From a virus: DNA of 21,820 nucleotides. The position numbers and the translations under genes were made by a program. The stretch is taken from positions 1 through 21,820 of IMG/VR virus record IMGVR_UViG_3300028581_000276; one strand, given 5' to 3'. Shown here one piece after another: positions 12,275 to 19,266 of this stretch. Under the pieces are notes generated by a model that was given only the letters and a program-made list of their open reading frames with translations, ran no database searches and was not told the origin of the DNA. The first letter of the stretch is position 1. Every line of letters begins with the position of its first letter.

Positions 12275-12646
12275 ATGAAACGCCTCGCCCGCCGCTTCAC
12301 CGTGCGCGAACAGACTTTCGGCCTAGCCGTTGAGTTCTTTTGCGGCACCCCTCAGAGCACGGCGTTGCGGCGGTGCGTGGCGCTTCTTCAGCTTGACCCC
12401 AACGATCCGGAGAACGCCCCGGACGAAGGCGACGCCGCCTGGGCCATGTGCTTCAACTCGCACGCCGTTGTCTGGATCGAGGACGCCACAGACATCGGCT
12501 CGCTTGTGCATGAACTCTACCACGTCACGGCCCACGTCCTCCGTCACATCGAGAGCAACGACGAAGAGACCGGCGCTTATATCCAGCAATACCTTTTCCG
12601 CGAAGCGTGGCTTCGCCTCAACAAGAAACCGAAAAACCAACCATGA
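12275..12646 (+). CDS. HExxH protein (putative zinc metallopeptidase), 123 aa
   Basis: The start at 12275 is taken 1 nt after the preceding stop. Residues 79-83 form HELYH, the HExxH zinc motif, followed 14-15 residues later by ETGAYIQQYLF, which supplies a possible third zinc ligand (Glu97 or Glu98) as in gluzincin-type families. WAMCFNSHAVVWIED before it gives the usual beta strand. Phages carry short proteins of this shape whose target is unknown. It could be structural zinc binding rather than proteolysis. The C-terminus is basic. It is coupled to the next gene by ATGA. Confidence 0.6.
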   Translation: MKRLARRFTVREQTFGLAVEFFCGTPQSTALRRCVALLQLDPNDPENAPDEGDAAWAMCFNSHAVVWIEDATDIGSLVHELYHVTAHVLRHIESNDEETGAYIQQYLFREAWLRLNKKPKNQP

Positions 12647-12888
12647 GCACCCCGCTTGAACAAGCCCGAGCCATCGCGCAAGCCCGACACTTCCTGTCGG
12701 AGCTGTGCGTGCCCGGTAAGATCAAGCGGGTGCCCAGCGAGGTCCGCCGCGAAGCCCGCAACCGTCTCAAGCACATGCCTATGTCTTGGGATCTTAAAAG
12801 CATCGTTGCCGAGCCCGGTGCCTTGGAGAACGTGGCGAAAATCGAGGAGCACTACCGGCAGGTATTCTGGGAGGACGTAAAGAAATGA
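12643..12888 (+). CDS. BPSL0761-like small protein, 81 aa
   Basis: From memory, MSTPLEQARAIAQARHFL, the VPSEVRREARNRLKHMP segment and the overall arrangement match the BPSL0761 family (TTPxERTRAxxxTRxFL...VRxEARxLLRHYP), which is found in phages and mobile islands and has no known function. ATG overlaps the previous stop (ATGA), with no clear ribosome binding site. The remainder is a charged helical tail. The gene before it shares ATGA coupling, so they likely form one operon. Confidence 0.6.
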   Translation: MSTPLEQARAIAQARHFLSELCVPGKIKRVPSEVRREARNRLKHMPMSWDLKSIVAEPGALENVAKIEEHYRQVFWEDVKK

Positions 12889-13142
12889 GCGGCAAAGGCG
12901 ATACCCCGCGTGCGGTGAATGGCACCCTCTTTCGCCGCAACTGGGACGGAATTTTTATGATGAAACCCAAACAGTATCCCGACTGGATATGCAATCGGTG
13001 CGGCCGTCTGCACGGCAAGCGCCCCGAGGGCAGGTCCGTGGCCACCTACCATATCGGGCGGTGCGGCGTGTGCGGCACCGGCGGCATCGAGGTTACGGAG
13101 CCGCGAGACTTTGGGCACCTGCGGGAAGGATGGGACCAATGA
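12885..13142 (+). CDS. Fused SGKGDTPRP-type / zinc-ribbon protein, 85 aa
   Basis: Residues 1-24 (MSGKGDTPRAVNGTLFRRNW) match a small phage protein family with this opening. Residues about 30-85 match another: YPDWICNRCGRLHG with CxxC, then RCGVCG as the second CxxC, and VTEPRDFGHL, a zinc ribbon. In my recollection these two occur as separate short genes in phages, and here no stop divides them; an ATGATG at 12957 sits at the joint. Four cysteines are spaced for one zinc ion. Starts at ATGA with GGGAGGACG upstream. Confidence 0.6.
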   Translation: MSGKGDTPRAVNGTLFRRNWDGIFMMKPKQYPDWICNRCGRLHGKRPEGRSVATYHIGRCGVCGTGGIEVTEPRDFGHLREGWDQ

Positions 13143-13294
13143 CCTTCACGCCCCTCCTCATCACGACCGTCTGTTACCTGGTGACGGCCGCCGGCTTCTA
13201 CCGCGAGGGCAACGTCGGTCTTTCCGTCGCCTTCCTTGGCTACAGCTTCGCGAATTTCGGATTCCTTTATATTTGCGTCGCCGGCCAACCCTGA
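13139..13294 (+). CDS. Small two-helix membrane protein, 51 aa
   Basis: Two hydrophobic segments, LLITTVCYLVTAAGF (about 6-20) and GLSVAFLGYSFANFGFLYIC (about 27-46), separated by YREGN, an arrangement seen in small phage membrane proteins with no known role. ATG overlaps the preceding stop (ATGA) behind GGAAGG. It lacks the usual holin context. The last residues are short and polar. Confidence 0.6.
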   Translation: MTFTPLLITTVCYLVTAAGFYREGNVGLSVAFLGYSFANFGFLYICVAGQP

Positions 13295-13298
13295 CTTT

Positions 13299-13454
13299 AT
13301 GGAAAAATATAAAACGATGACACCCGAGATTGAGGCCATCGACAACGAGATCATGCGTCTCAAGGGTCTGCGCGCCACGATGGTCGCCAAGTCGGCCAAG
13401 AAAAAGGCCGACGCTCTGTGTGCCGAAATGGCAGCGAAGAAAGCGCGCCGATGA
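13299..13454 (+). CDS. Small charged helical protein, 51 aa
   Basis: ATG at 13299 (or 13317, giving MTPEIEAIDNEI) starts a helix-rich, lysine/alanine-rich protein (EIMRLKGLRATMVAKSAKKK). It ends in ATGA with a doubtful following frame. No ribosome binding site is visible. It resembles many small phage proteins; I cannot assign a function. Confidence 0.5.
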   Translation: MEKYKTMTPEIEAIDNEIMRLKGLRATMVAKSAKKKADALCAEMAAKKARR

Positions 13455-13573
13455 ATTTATCTGACGGCATCAAACGCTCTGCAGCGGCCTGCGATGTGGT
13501 GTGGCGGCCGAGAGCATGTGGTGTGAGCGAGCGGAGGCGCCTGCAGCGAACCTCCGCGCCGTCACATTTTTAA
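13451..13573 (+). CDS. Doubtful 40-aa frame before the terminase region
   Basis: ATG overlaps the previous stop and the TAA overlaps the next ATG (TAATG), which keeps the operon chain unbroken. But the sequence (WRPRACGVSERRRLQRTSAP) is arginine/cysteine-rich and protein-unlike, and the DNA carries a direct repeat, ATGTGGTGTG, at 13494-13503 and 13516-13525. It may be a spacer with a signal rather than a gene. Confidence 0.3.
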   Translation: MNLSDGIKRSAAACDVVWRPRACGVSERRRLQRTSAPSHF

Positions 13574-13845
13574 TGATCCACGAATTCCAGCGCATTGTCC
13601 CAGTGGAGACACCGGTCGGCTACGGCAGCCTGCTCTACGTTGAGTCTGGCGGCCCGCTGTCGAATGACATTTTCGCCGTTGTCCTCGAGGACGGCGGCAA
13701 GATCCGGCACTTCCGGTCGGATCAAGTGACAGTTTTAGAAAACCCGACGATGGACATCGTTGGGAAGCAACCTTGGGACGCCGAGACGGCTCAACAACAG
13801 CTTGGGGAAGCTGGCCCGGCGCAGGGCACCGGCTCGGCGTCCTAA
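13573..13845 (+). CDS. Conserved phage protein with SH3-like region, 90 aa
   Basis: I used the ATG at 13573 (TAATG overlap) because the protein-like part starts there. The pattern VPVETPVGYGSLLYVESGGP, NDIFAVVLEDGGKIRHFRSD, then QVTVLENPTMDI looks like a small beta barrel that I have seen ahead of terminase genes in phages. The C-terminus is Gln/Gly/Ala-rich. The function is not known. It ends 53 bp before the chosen start of the large terminase. Confidence 0.6.
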   Translation: MIHEFQRIVPVETPVGYGSLLYVESGGPLSNDIFAVVLEDGGKIRHFRSDQVTVLENPTMDIVGKQPWDAETAQQQLGEAGPAQGTGSAS

Positions 13846-13898
13846 TTACTTTGGAAAACGCCCACCAATCCCGCTTTACGCCAGCTCCGCATCCCGTG

Positions 13899-15476
13899 AT
13901 GCAGGTTGACTATGACTATCTCGCTTCATTAGGAGCCGAGGAGGGCTGGGCGTACCTCAAAAAGCGCGAGGAATTAATCGCCCGCGAGTCCAATGACCCA
14001 TTCCGTCACGGTTTCATCCCTCCCGTGTGGCGCCGCGCGTCCGAACTACTGGAAAAACACCGCGAGTTGCTTGTCATGGGCGGAAATCGCAGCGGCAAAA
14101 CCGAATGGGCGGCGAAAGAAGTCATCAAGACCATGTATTCCAAGCCCGGATCGGTCGTCTGGTGCTTCCAAACCACGGCGCCAAACTCCATCGAGTTGCA
14201 GCAGCCCCGAATCTGGAAGTACATGCCGCCGGAGTGGCGTAATGCGCGCAAGGGACAGGTCACCAACATCACCTACAGCGTTAAGGGCGGTTTTACCGAG
14301 GCCAAGTTTGTCGCGCCCAACCAGGCGGTCTGCATCTTCCGCAATTACGCCCAAGATCCGTCCACCATTGAAGGCGGCGAGATTGATGCGTGCTGGTGCG
14401 ATGAGTTGGTGCCGCTTGATGTTTTGGAAACCCTCCGGTTCCGCCTCGTTGACCGCAACGGCAAGCTCGCCGTGACCTTCACCCCGGTGCAGGGCTGGTC
14501 GCCCACGGTCGCCGACTACCTCAACGGCGCCAAGAACGTGGAGGAGATCGACGCCGAGCTTCTCCCGCGGAAAGACGCAGACGGCAAGGTCATTGGCCAC
14601 GAGCAGGTGCCCATCGAGCAGATCAACCCCAAGGGCCGCCCAGTTCTCTACTTTCACACGCAGTCAAACCCTTGGGCCGGATGGTCCCGCATGAAGCGCG
14701 AGCTGCAGTCTGAGACCCGGGAGAAAATCCTCACCCGCGCCTACGGTGTGCCCACCAAAGCCATCGCCGGCCGCTTTCCGCTGTTCAATCCCAAGGTGCA
14801 CGTCATTCGCCATTCAGAAATACCGAACGGCACCCGCTATCACTGGGTCGATCCGGCGTCCGGCAAGAACTGGTTCATGCTCTGGACCGTCTTTGACCCC
14901 GCGGGCCGCACCATCGTCTACCGCGAGTGGCCCAGCCAGACCGAATACATTGAAGGCATTGGCTACGCCGGCGAGTGGGCGCTGCCCGATGGCAAACGCA
15001 TGGACGGCCGCCCCGGTCCCGCCATGCAGGACTTCGGCTTCGGCCTTGAGCGCTACAAAGACGAGATCCTGCGCGTTGAGGCCGGCGAGCCCATCTTCGA
15101 GCGGTGGATGGACAGCCGCTATGGCCATTCGAAGACGCTCGGCAAGGAGGCGCCGACCACGCTCATCGATGAGATGGCGTCCTTGGACATGTTCTTCACG
15201 GCCACGCCGGGCGACTCCATCGACGAGGGTGTTGGGATGATTAACGACATGCTGTCATACAATCCGGACCAGCCGGTGGACGCGCGCAACCAGCCACGGC
15301 TCTACATCTCGGAGAACTGCAAGAACACGATCTATGCGCTGCAGACCTATACCGGAGCGGACGGCAAGAAGGCGCCGACCAAAGATCCCATCGACGTGCT
15401 GCGCTACATTTGCCTTTCCGACGCGATGTTCATCGACGGCGGCAGCATGAAGTCCCGCGGAGGCGGCAGCTACTAA
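13899..15476 (+). CDS. terL: Large terminase subunit
   Basis: DNA-packaging motor: ATPase plus nuclease. From the ATG at 13899, Walker A is GGNRSGKT at residues 61-68 and Walker B is IDACWCDE at 162-169. QTTAPNSIELQQPRIWKYMP lies between. The RNase H-like nuclease probably begins near YHWVDPAS (Asp about 318), followed by WTVFDPAGRTIVYREW. 525 aa is normal. The start is uncertain: no ribosome binding site is present, and the frame extends upstream to 13773 over the previous gene. A classical small terminase gene is not next to it; the HTH protein at 4901 is a candidate. Confidence 0.93.
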   Translation: MQVDYDYLASLGAEEGWAYLKKREELIARESNDPFRHGFIPPVWRRASELLEKHRELLVMGGNRSGKTEWAAKEVIKTMYSKPGSVVWCFQTTAPNSIELQQPRIWKYMPPEWRNARKGQVTNITYSVKGGFTEAKFVAPNQAVCIFRNYAQDPSTIEGGEIDACWCDELVPLDVLETLRFRLVDRNGKLAVTFTPVQGWSPTVADYLNGAKNVEEIDAELLPRKDADGKVIGHEQVPIEQINPKGRPVLYFHTQSNPWAGWSRMKRELQSETREKILTRAYGVPTKAIAGRFPLFNPKVHVIRHSEIPNGTRYHWVDPASGKNWFMLWTVFDPAGRTIVYREWPSQTEYIEGIGYAGEWALPDGKRMDGRPGPAMQDFGFGLERYKDEILRVEAGEPIFERWMDSRYGHSKTLGKEAPTTLIDEMASLDMFFTATPGDSIDEGVGMINDMLSYNPDQPVDARNQPRLYISENCKNTIYALQTYTGADGKKAPTKDPIDVLRYICLSDAMFIDGGSMKSRGGGSY

Positions 15477-15479
15477 ATT

Positions 15480-15524
15480 ATGAAAACCGACAAAGCCAAG
15501 ATGGCGGACAAGGTGAAGTGGTAG
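15480..15524 (+). CDS. Possible 14-codon leader-like frame
   Basis: A tiny frame beginning ATGAAAACC just after the terminase stop, encoding a lysine-rich peptide (MKTDKAKMADKVKW). It is too short to call with confidence; the ATGAAAAC start is shared with several genes here. It may help translate the next gene, whose GTG follows 1 nt after its TAG. Confidence 0.2.
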   Translation: MKTDKAKMADKVKW

Positions 15525-15525
15525 C

Positions 15526-15729
15526 GTGAGCGACAAGGAATACTTTTGGAGCGAGCTAACGCGCAAAAACCCGCGCCTGCTGGAAGATCCCCACTTTACA
15601 CCCAAGAGCATGCGCAAGTTTTTCGATGCGGTCTACGACAAGGCGTGGAACCACGGATACAACGTAGCGCGGTCAATGCCGACATCCGGAGGTGCTGATT
15701 TCTTCTCGCAAATCTTTGGGAAGCGATGA
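15526..15729 (+). CDS. Hypothetical protein, 67 aa (GTG start)
   Basis: GTG at 15526 follows the stop of the tiny frame above. The sequence is compact and protein-like, with EYFWSELTRKNPRLLEDPHF, a helix MRKFFDAVYDKAWNHGYNVA and FFSQIFGKR at the end. I do not recognise it. Position just after terL hints at a packaging or head role, without proof. Overlaps the next gene by ATGA. Confidence 0.6.
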   Translation: MSDKEYFWSELTRKNPRLLEDPHFTPKSMRKFFDAVYDKAWNHGYNVARSMPTSGGADFFSQIFGKR

Positions 15730-15935
15730 CAACCCTCGACCGCAGACAACCACCGCCACCACCGCCGGACGACCGGAAGGTCGCCCCGGGCGGCCACCCG
15801 CTGTGCCAGGTCTGTGAGCAGCCCCTTACGCCCAAGTGGCTCCGCGATCCGCAGCTGGGGCCGTGCTGCATTGACTGCGCGCCGTTTGTCATCAACGCCG
15901 ACAAGCTGCTCCGCAGCATACGAATTTCACGATAG
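15726..15935 (+). CDS. Small cysteine-rich (zinc-binding) protein, 69 aa
   Basis: A proline run (residues 8-14) is followed by CQVCEQPLTPKWL and CCIDCAPFV: two CxxC pairs spaced like a treble-clef or zinc-ribbon. This suggests a small zinc-binding nucleic acid or protein adaptor. It begins in ATGA with the preceding gene behind GGGAAGCG. A proline-coding CCACCGCCACCACCG repeat lies near its start. Function is not known. Confidence 0.6.
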   Translation: MTTLDRRQPPPPPPDDRKVAPGGHPLCQVCEQPLTPKWLRDPQLGPCCIDCAPFVINADKLLRSIRISR

Positions 15936-15968
15936 TTCAAGCCACACTTTAACTACTAACCCAAAACT

Positions 15969-16262
15969 ATGCAGATCAACATATGTACACGCCGTAAACA
16001 TGTCGTCATGGACATGTATAAAAACCCCGAGGATTTCGACACGTCCGCCGCGCTGGCCTTCCCGCGGGAGCAGGCGCCGGCTGCGTGGCTGGCCGTCATG
16101 CTCGCCCTCCAAGACCGCATCGCCGATGCCGTTTTGCTGGTCAGCGCCATGGCGACAGCGAAGGAGCCGGGCTTTGTCGCCCACGCCGCTGGCCAGCTGA
16201 ATGCCTTGCAGGAGCTGTGGGACGACCTTGAGCAGCGCAGGGCCGAGGCGGCGAAGCTGTAG
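15969..16262 (+). CDS. Helical protein of unknown function, 84-97 aa
   Basis: Three starts are possible: ATG at 15969, 16008 and 16014. From 16008 the product MDMYKNPEDFDTSAALAFPR continues into two helices (AWLAVMLALQDRIADAVLLV and QLNALQELWDDLEQRRAEA). The first 13 residues from 15969 are less protein-like. The inner starts lie in a perfect 7-bp inverted repeat, 15998-16017. No ribosome binding site fits any start. Function is unknown; it is the last gene before the gene-free region. Confidence 0.55.
   Translation: MQINICTRRKHVVMDMYKNPEDFDTSAALAFPREQAPAAWLAVMLALQDRIADAVLLVSAMATAKEPGFVAHAAGQLNALQELWDDLEQRRAEAAKL
15998..16017. promoter_or_regulatory. Inverted repeat over a start codon
   Basis: ACATGTC (15998-16004) and GACATGT (16011-16017) are perfect complements with GTCATG between, so the ATG at 16008 lies in the loop and that at 16014 in the stem. 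It could be an operator or an RNA hairpin limiting initiation. Confidence 0.35.
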
Positions 16263-16380
16263 GTTCCAGCTCGGGTATAAAAAGCCGCCGCCCGACCGCT
16301 TTATACCATGTCGGGTATAGCCGACATCCCGCTCGGGAACGCAACGCTACACCGGTCTGGTGTAGTCTTCGCGCTACACC
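16263..16380 (+). promoter_or_regulatory. Hairpin cluster after the packaging genes
   Basis: Dense structure without genes. GGTATAAA (16274-16281) pairs with TTTATACC (16300-16307); ATGTCGG-GTATAG-CCGACAT (16308-16327) is a perfect 7-bp hairpin; CTACACC-GGTCT-GGTGTAG (16347-16365) is another; a second CTACACC at 16374-16380 could displace the first copy. TCGGGTATA occurs twice (16271, 16311) and GCTCGGG twice (16269, 16331). It resembles a terminator/antiterminator or RNA-switch arrangement, but matches no class I know. Confidence 0.5.
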
Positions 16381-16593
16381 AGCAATCCGCTGTTTGATTT
16401 ACAACCCCCAGATGAACTCTCAGTCGATCTCCGGCCGCCAGCACAAACAGCATACCCTTTAAGCCATTCTCGCCAAATGTCCTCGGAAGCCATTTGCAAG
16501 CAATGCGCATCATTCCCCCCAAAGATCCCAAAAGCATCTTTCGCGCAACACTTGCGCACAAGTAGTGCCTTTTCTATCCAGCGAAATAAGTGC
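16381..16593. other. Gene-free stretch before the capsid operon
   Basis: I see no convincing gene here: the frames on both strands give cysteine-rich, low-quality translations. Inverted repeats are AAAGAT (16521-16526) with ATCTTT (16536-16541), and GCGCAA-CAC-TTGCGC (16543-16557), which lies 36 bp upstream of the promoter -35 and may bind an activator. A run of CCCCCC lies at 16515-16520. Confidence 0.4.
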
Positions 16594-16622
16594 TGGACAA
16601 ATGTTCAGCTATGCCGCATAAT
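16594..16622 (+). promoter_or_regulatory. Promoter of the capsid operon
   Basis: TGGACA (16594-16599), 17-nt spacer, CATAAT (16617-16622): each box differs by one base from the sigma-70 consensus. It lies 105 bp before the scaffold gene, the first gene downstream, and follows the hairpin cluster that may end upstream transcription. Confidence 0.55.
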
Positions 16623-16642
16623 CAGGTTATCGATTAAGGAGT

Positions 16643-16660
16643 GCCCCGCTGTGTCGGGGC
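16643..16660 (+). promoter_or_regulatory. Leader hairpin of the capsid operon
   Basis: GCCCCG-CTGTGT-CGGGGC, a perfect 6-bp GC stem, lies just downstream of the promoter, in the untranslated leader, and is followed by the T/G-rich TGTGGTTTGTTTTAG. It could be an attenuator (weak U-tract) or a stability element. The scaffold gene follows with GGGAGG at 8-nt spacing. Confidence 0.45.
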
Positions 16661-16727
16661 TGTGGTTTGTTTTAGTCGGTCGGTCTTGGTGACGTTCACC
16701 CTGGCACCATCTTGGGAGGTTTAGACC

Positions 16728-17735
16728 ATGGAGGAAGTTACGGTTGCCGATCAATCGGCAGGAGAAGTTGATGTTTTGTCGTCCGCACTAGGCGACTTGG
16801 GTTTTTCACCCGAGCCGGCAAAGGCAGACAACAGCGAAGCATCAGAAAGCGATAGCGATCTTTCACAAGACGAAGAAGACAAGCCGGAGACTGAAGATCC
16901 GGCTGAAGATGTTTCCGAGGCCGAAGAAGCCGAGGAAGAACAGGACGAGGAAGCCGAAGATGTCCCGCGGGAGAAAGTCCAGCGACGCATCGACAAGCTG
17001 ACCGCCGCCCGGAAGTCCGCCGAGGAGAAAGCCACCGCCCTAGCCGCTGAAGCGGAAGAGGCCAAGGCCAAGGTCGCCGAATACGAAGCGCAGCTCAATG
17101 AAGCCGCTCGCCCGGTGCTCTCCCCCACGGCCGACAACCCGCTGGCCGACGTGGACACGCAGGAGGCGCTTGATGCTAAAATCAAGTCCGCCCAAGAGGT
17201 CCGCCGATGGGCTCTGCGCAATACGGACGGCGCCACAGTCAAACGCCCAGACGGCACAGAGGTCTACCTCGATGCCGACCAGGTCAAAGACTACCTCATA
17301 AAAAGCGACGATGTGCTTACGCTGTACGTGCCGGCCCGCCAGCAATGGCTTGCCCAACGCCAGCCGGCGCTTGAATCCGCCAAGTCCCTGTTCCCAGACA
17401 TCTTCAAAAAAGGCACCCAGATGCACCAGGCGTTCACCGCCACGGTTAGGCAGGCGCCGGAGCTGCTGAAGCTCCCGCAGGCTGAATACTGGGTCGGTCT
17501 TGCTCTTCTCGGAGAGCAGACACTCATGGCCAAGCAAGGTGCTCAAGCCGCGAAGGCCAAGGCCGCACAGAAAGTCTCTTCGTCGAAGGAAATCGCCAAA
17601 ACGCCCACTCCCGCCAAGCCGGTCAGCGCAACGAAATCTTCCACCAGTAGCAAAAGCGCCAAAGGCGCGATGAGAGCACTGACGGGAGATTCGATGGAAG
17701 ACATTGAGTCATTTGTTTCCGCGGCGCTCTTGTAA
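16728..17735 (+). CDS. Capsid scaffolding protein, 335 aa
   Basis: The ATG at 16728 stands behind GGGAGG. Residues 1-85 are strongly acidic (Glu/Asp with Ser), residues about 83-125 form a charged coiled coil (VQRRIDKLTAARKSAEEKAT), and the C-terminus is lysine/serine-rich, a profile typical of phage scaffolds that hold major capsid protein during assembly and then leave. The middle contains ALDAKIKSAQEVRRWALRNT and EYWVGLALLGEQ. It lies directly upstream of the major capsid gene. The call rests on composition and place rather than on a sequence motif. Confidence 0.8.
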   Translation: MEEVTVADQSAGEVDVLSSALGDLGFSPEPAKADNSEASESDSDLSQDEEDKPETEDPAEDVSEAEEAEEEQDEEAEDVPREKVQRRIDKLTAARKSAEEKATALAAEAEEAKAKVAEYEAQLNEAARPVLSPTADNPLADVDTQEALDAKIKSAQEVRRWALRNTDGATVKRPDGTEVYLDADQVKDYLIKSDDVLTLYVPARQQWLAQRQPALESAKSLFPDIFKKGTQMHQAFTATVRQAPELLKLPQAEYWVGLALLGEQTLMAKQGAQAAKAKAAQKVSSSKEIAKTPTPAKPVSATKSSTSSKSAKGAMRALTGDSMEDIESFVSAALL

Positions 17736-17765
17736 GGAAACCCTAACAAGAAAGACCAACCAATC

Positions 17766-18776
17766 ATGTCACAAGGCACAGTATTCCCGAATTTCTCGGG
17801 ACTTCGCGAAGACCTCGCGGACGTTATCAGCATTGTTGATAACAAAAACACCCCAGTCACCTCGACCGCCCGCAAAGGCGCCGACATCACTAATCCCGGA
17901 GTTTTCTCCTGGCAGGCCGATGAGTACAAAGACCCGTCCTTTGACGGCGTGCTCACCAACGCCGACGTTGCCACGTTTGACGACGCCTCTTCCACCCGCG
18001 CATTGCTTTCGGGCCGCGCGATGAAGTTCCGCCGCTCAATCAAGGTTGATGACTTCACGCAGATCTCCGACATCGCCGGCATCGGCAAGAACAAAGCGTT
18101 TGCGCACAGCGTTTCCAAGAGCCTCGTCGAACTGAAGCGCGACATTGAGTCCGCCGTCTGTTCCGACCGCGACAGCCAAGAGCAGGCCAGCACCAACCCA
18201 TACCGCACACGCGGTCTCGGCAGTTGGATCAGCAACAGTGCGCAAACTGACCTCCCGGTCCCTGCCGCGTTCCGCACGCCGGCCGCCAGCATCAACACGA
18301 CCGCCACCGCCTCCCTCATCGAGACCGAAGTGCAGGCCGTGCTGCAGAGCATGTACCAAGTCACCGGCACCATGAGCAGCATGATGCTCGTCTGCGGTCC
18401 CGAACTGAAGCGCGCCTTCACTAACTTCACTCGCTTCGCGGGTGGAACTGACCACAAGGCCGGTCTCTCGATCCGCACCTTCAGCCAGTCCGCCGAGTCG
18501 AAGAAGATTGTGGCGTCCATCGACAGCTTCCACGGCGACTTCGGTGTGCTCGACATCGTGCCCTCGCTGTTCTTGGCCAAGGACCAAGCCGAAGCCTCGC
18601 AGCTTCGCCGCGGCTATGTCCTCAGCGCCGACATGATCGAACTCCGTTACGGCCGTCGCCCCCGCTTCCAAGAGTTGGAAGACATGGGCGGTGGTAAACG
18701 TGCGCTCGTCGATGCAATCGCCGCGCTCGTCTGCATGAACCCCAAAGGCTTGGCCAAGTTCGCCGCGACTTCCTAG
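17766..18776 (+). CDS. Major capsid protein, SU10/DUF5309-like
   Basis: A shell protein of the HK97 fold, from memory of the SU10 major head protein family (DUF5309): LREDLADVISIVDNKNTPVT near the N-terminus, FSWQADEYKDP, then AMKFRRSIKVDDFTQISD, ELKRDIESAV, and a C-terminal MIELRYGRRPRFQELEDMG. The length of 336 fits. It follows the scaffold by 30 bp and begins behind an A/C-rich leader (AAGAAAGACCAACCAATC) with no Shine-Dalgarno sequence. Expression should be high; codon choice is G/C-ending and uniform. Confidence 0.88.
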   Translation: MSQGTVFPNFSGLREDLADVISIVDNKNTPVTSTARKGADITNPGVFSWQADEYKDPSFDGVLTNADVATFDDASSTRALLSGRAMKFRRSIKVDDFTQISDIAGIGKNKAFAHSVSKSLVELKRDIESAVCSDRDSQEQASTNPYRTRGLGSWISNSAQTDLPVPAAFRTPAASINTTATASLIETEVQAVLQSMYQVTGTMSSMMLVCGPELKRAFTNFTRFAGGTDHKAGLSIRTFSQSAESKKIVASIDSFHGDFGVLDIVPSLFLAKDQAEASQLRRGYVLSADMIELRYGRRPRFQELEDMGGGKRALVDAIAALVCMNPKGLAKFAATS

Positions 18777-18800
18777 TCGTAAACCAGAGAATATAATTCA

Positions 18801-19259
18801 ATGAAAACATACGAACTCCCCGCTGAAACCAAAGCCGCCACCGGCTTTACCCACAAGGTTATCGTCACGCACGACGACCTCACCGACACCGACGCTGCGC
18901 AGACCATCAACCTCATCCCGGTTGTCGCCGGCACGGTTGTCAAGTCCGCCGCAACCAAGGTTGTTACCGACTTCGACAGCTCTGACGCTGCGACCATCTC
19001 GACCACCGTTGAGGTTGGCCACAACGACACGGTAGCTGACGCTGACGAGTTCATCACCTCGCAAGAGCTGAACCCGGGCGGCACCGTGGTCGATTACAAA
19101 GTTGAAGCCACGGTCCCCTATGTGTTCGCCGCAGGCACTTCCGCCTCGCCGAAATACATCCAAGCCGCCTTCGCCTGCACGGCGGGCGACAGCTTGGCCG
19201 ATCACACTCAGGGCGAGCTGCATGTCTATCTGCAGATCGTTTCCCTGTCCGCGATCTAA
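18801..19259 (+). CDS. Beta-rich capsid-associated (decoration-like) protein, 152 aa
   Basis: The protein directly follows the capsid gene, begins ATGAAAAC, and is almost all beta-type sequence with Thr, Val, Asp and Ala: THKVIVTHDDLTDTDAAQTI, VVAGTVVKSAATKVVTDF, and ending in GELHVYLQIVSLSAI. In tailed phages a gene of this place and shape usually codes a head decoration or head-fibre protein that binds the outside of the shell. No motif proves it. The upstream A/T-rich AGAATATAATTCA contains no clear ribosome binding site. Confidence 0.55.
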   Translation: MKTYELPAETKAATGFTHKVIVTHDDLTDTDAAQTINLIPVVAGTVVKSAATKVVTDFDSSDAATISTTVEVGHNDTVADADEFITSQELNPGGTVVDYKVEATVPYVFAAGTSASPKYIQAAFACTAGDSLADHTQGELHVYLQIVSLSAI

Positions 19260-19266
19260 GACTGTT

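Noticed and set aside
16477-16692. 71-codon plus-strand frame in the gene-free gap
   Set aside because: It spans the capsid promoter and leader hairpin and its translation is unlike the other proteins.
17543-18580. 345-codon reverse-strand frame under scaffold and capsid genes
   Set aside because: Ser/Arg/Leu-rich shadow of the capsid gene; no ribosome binding site or family signature.
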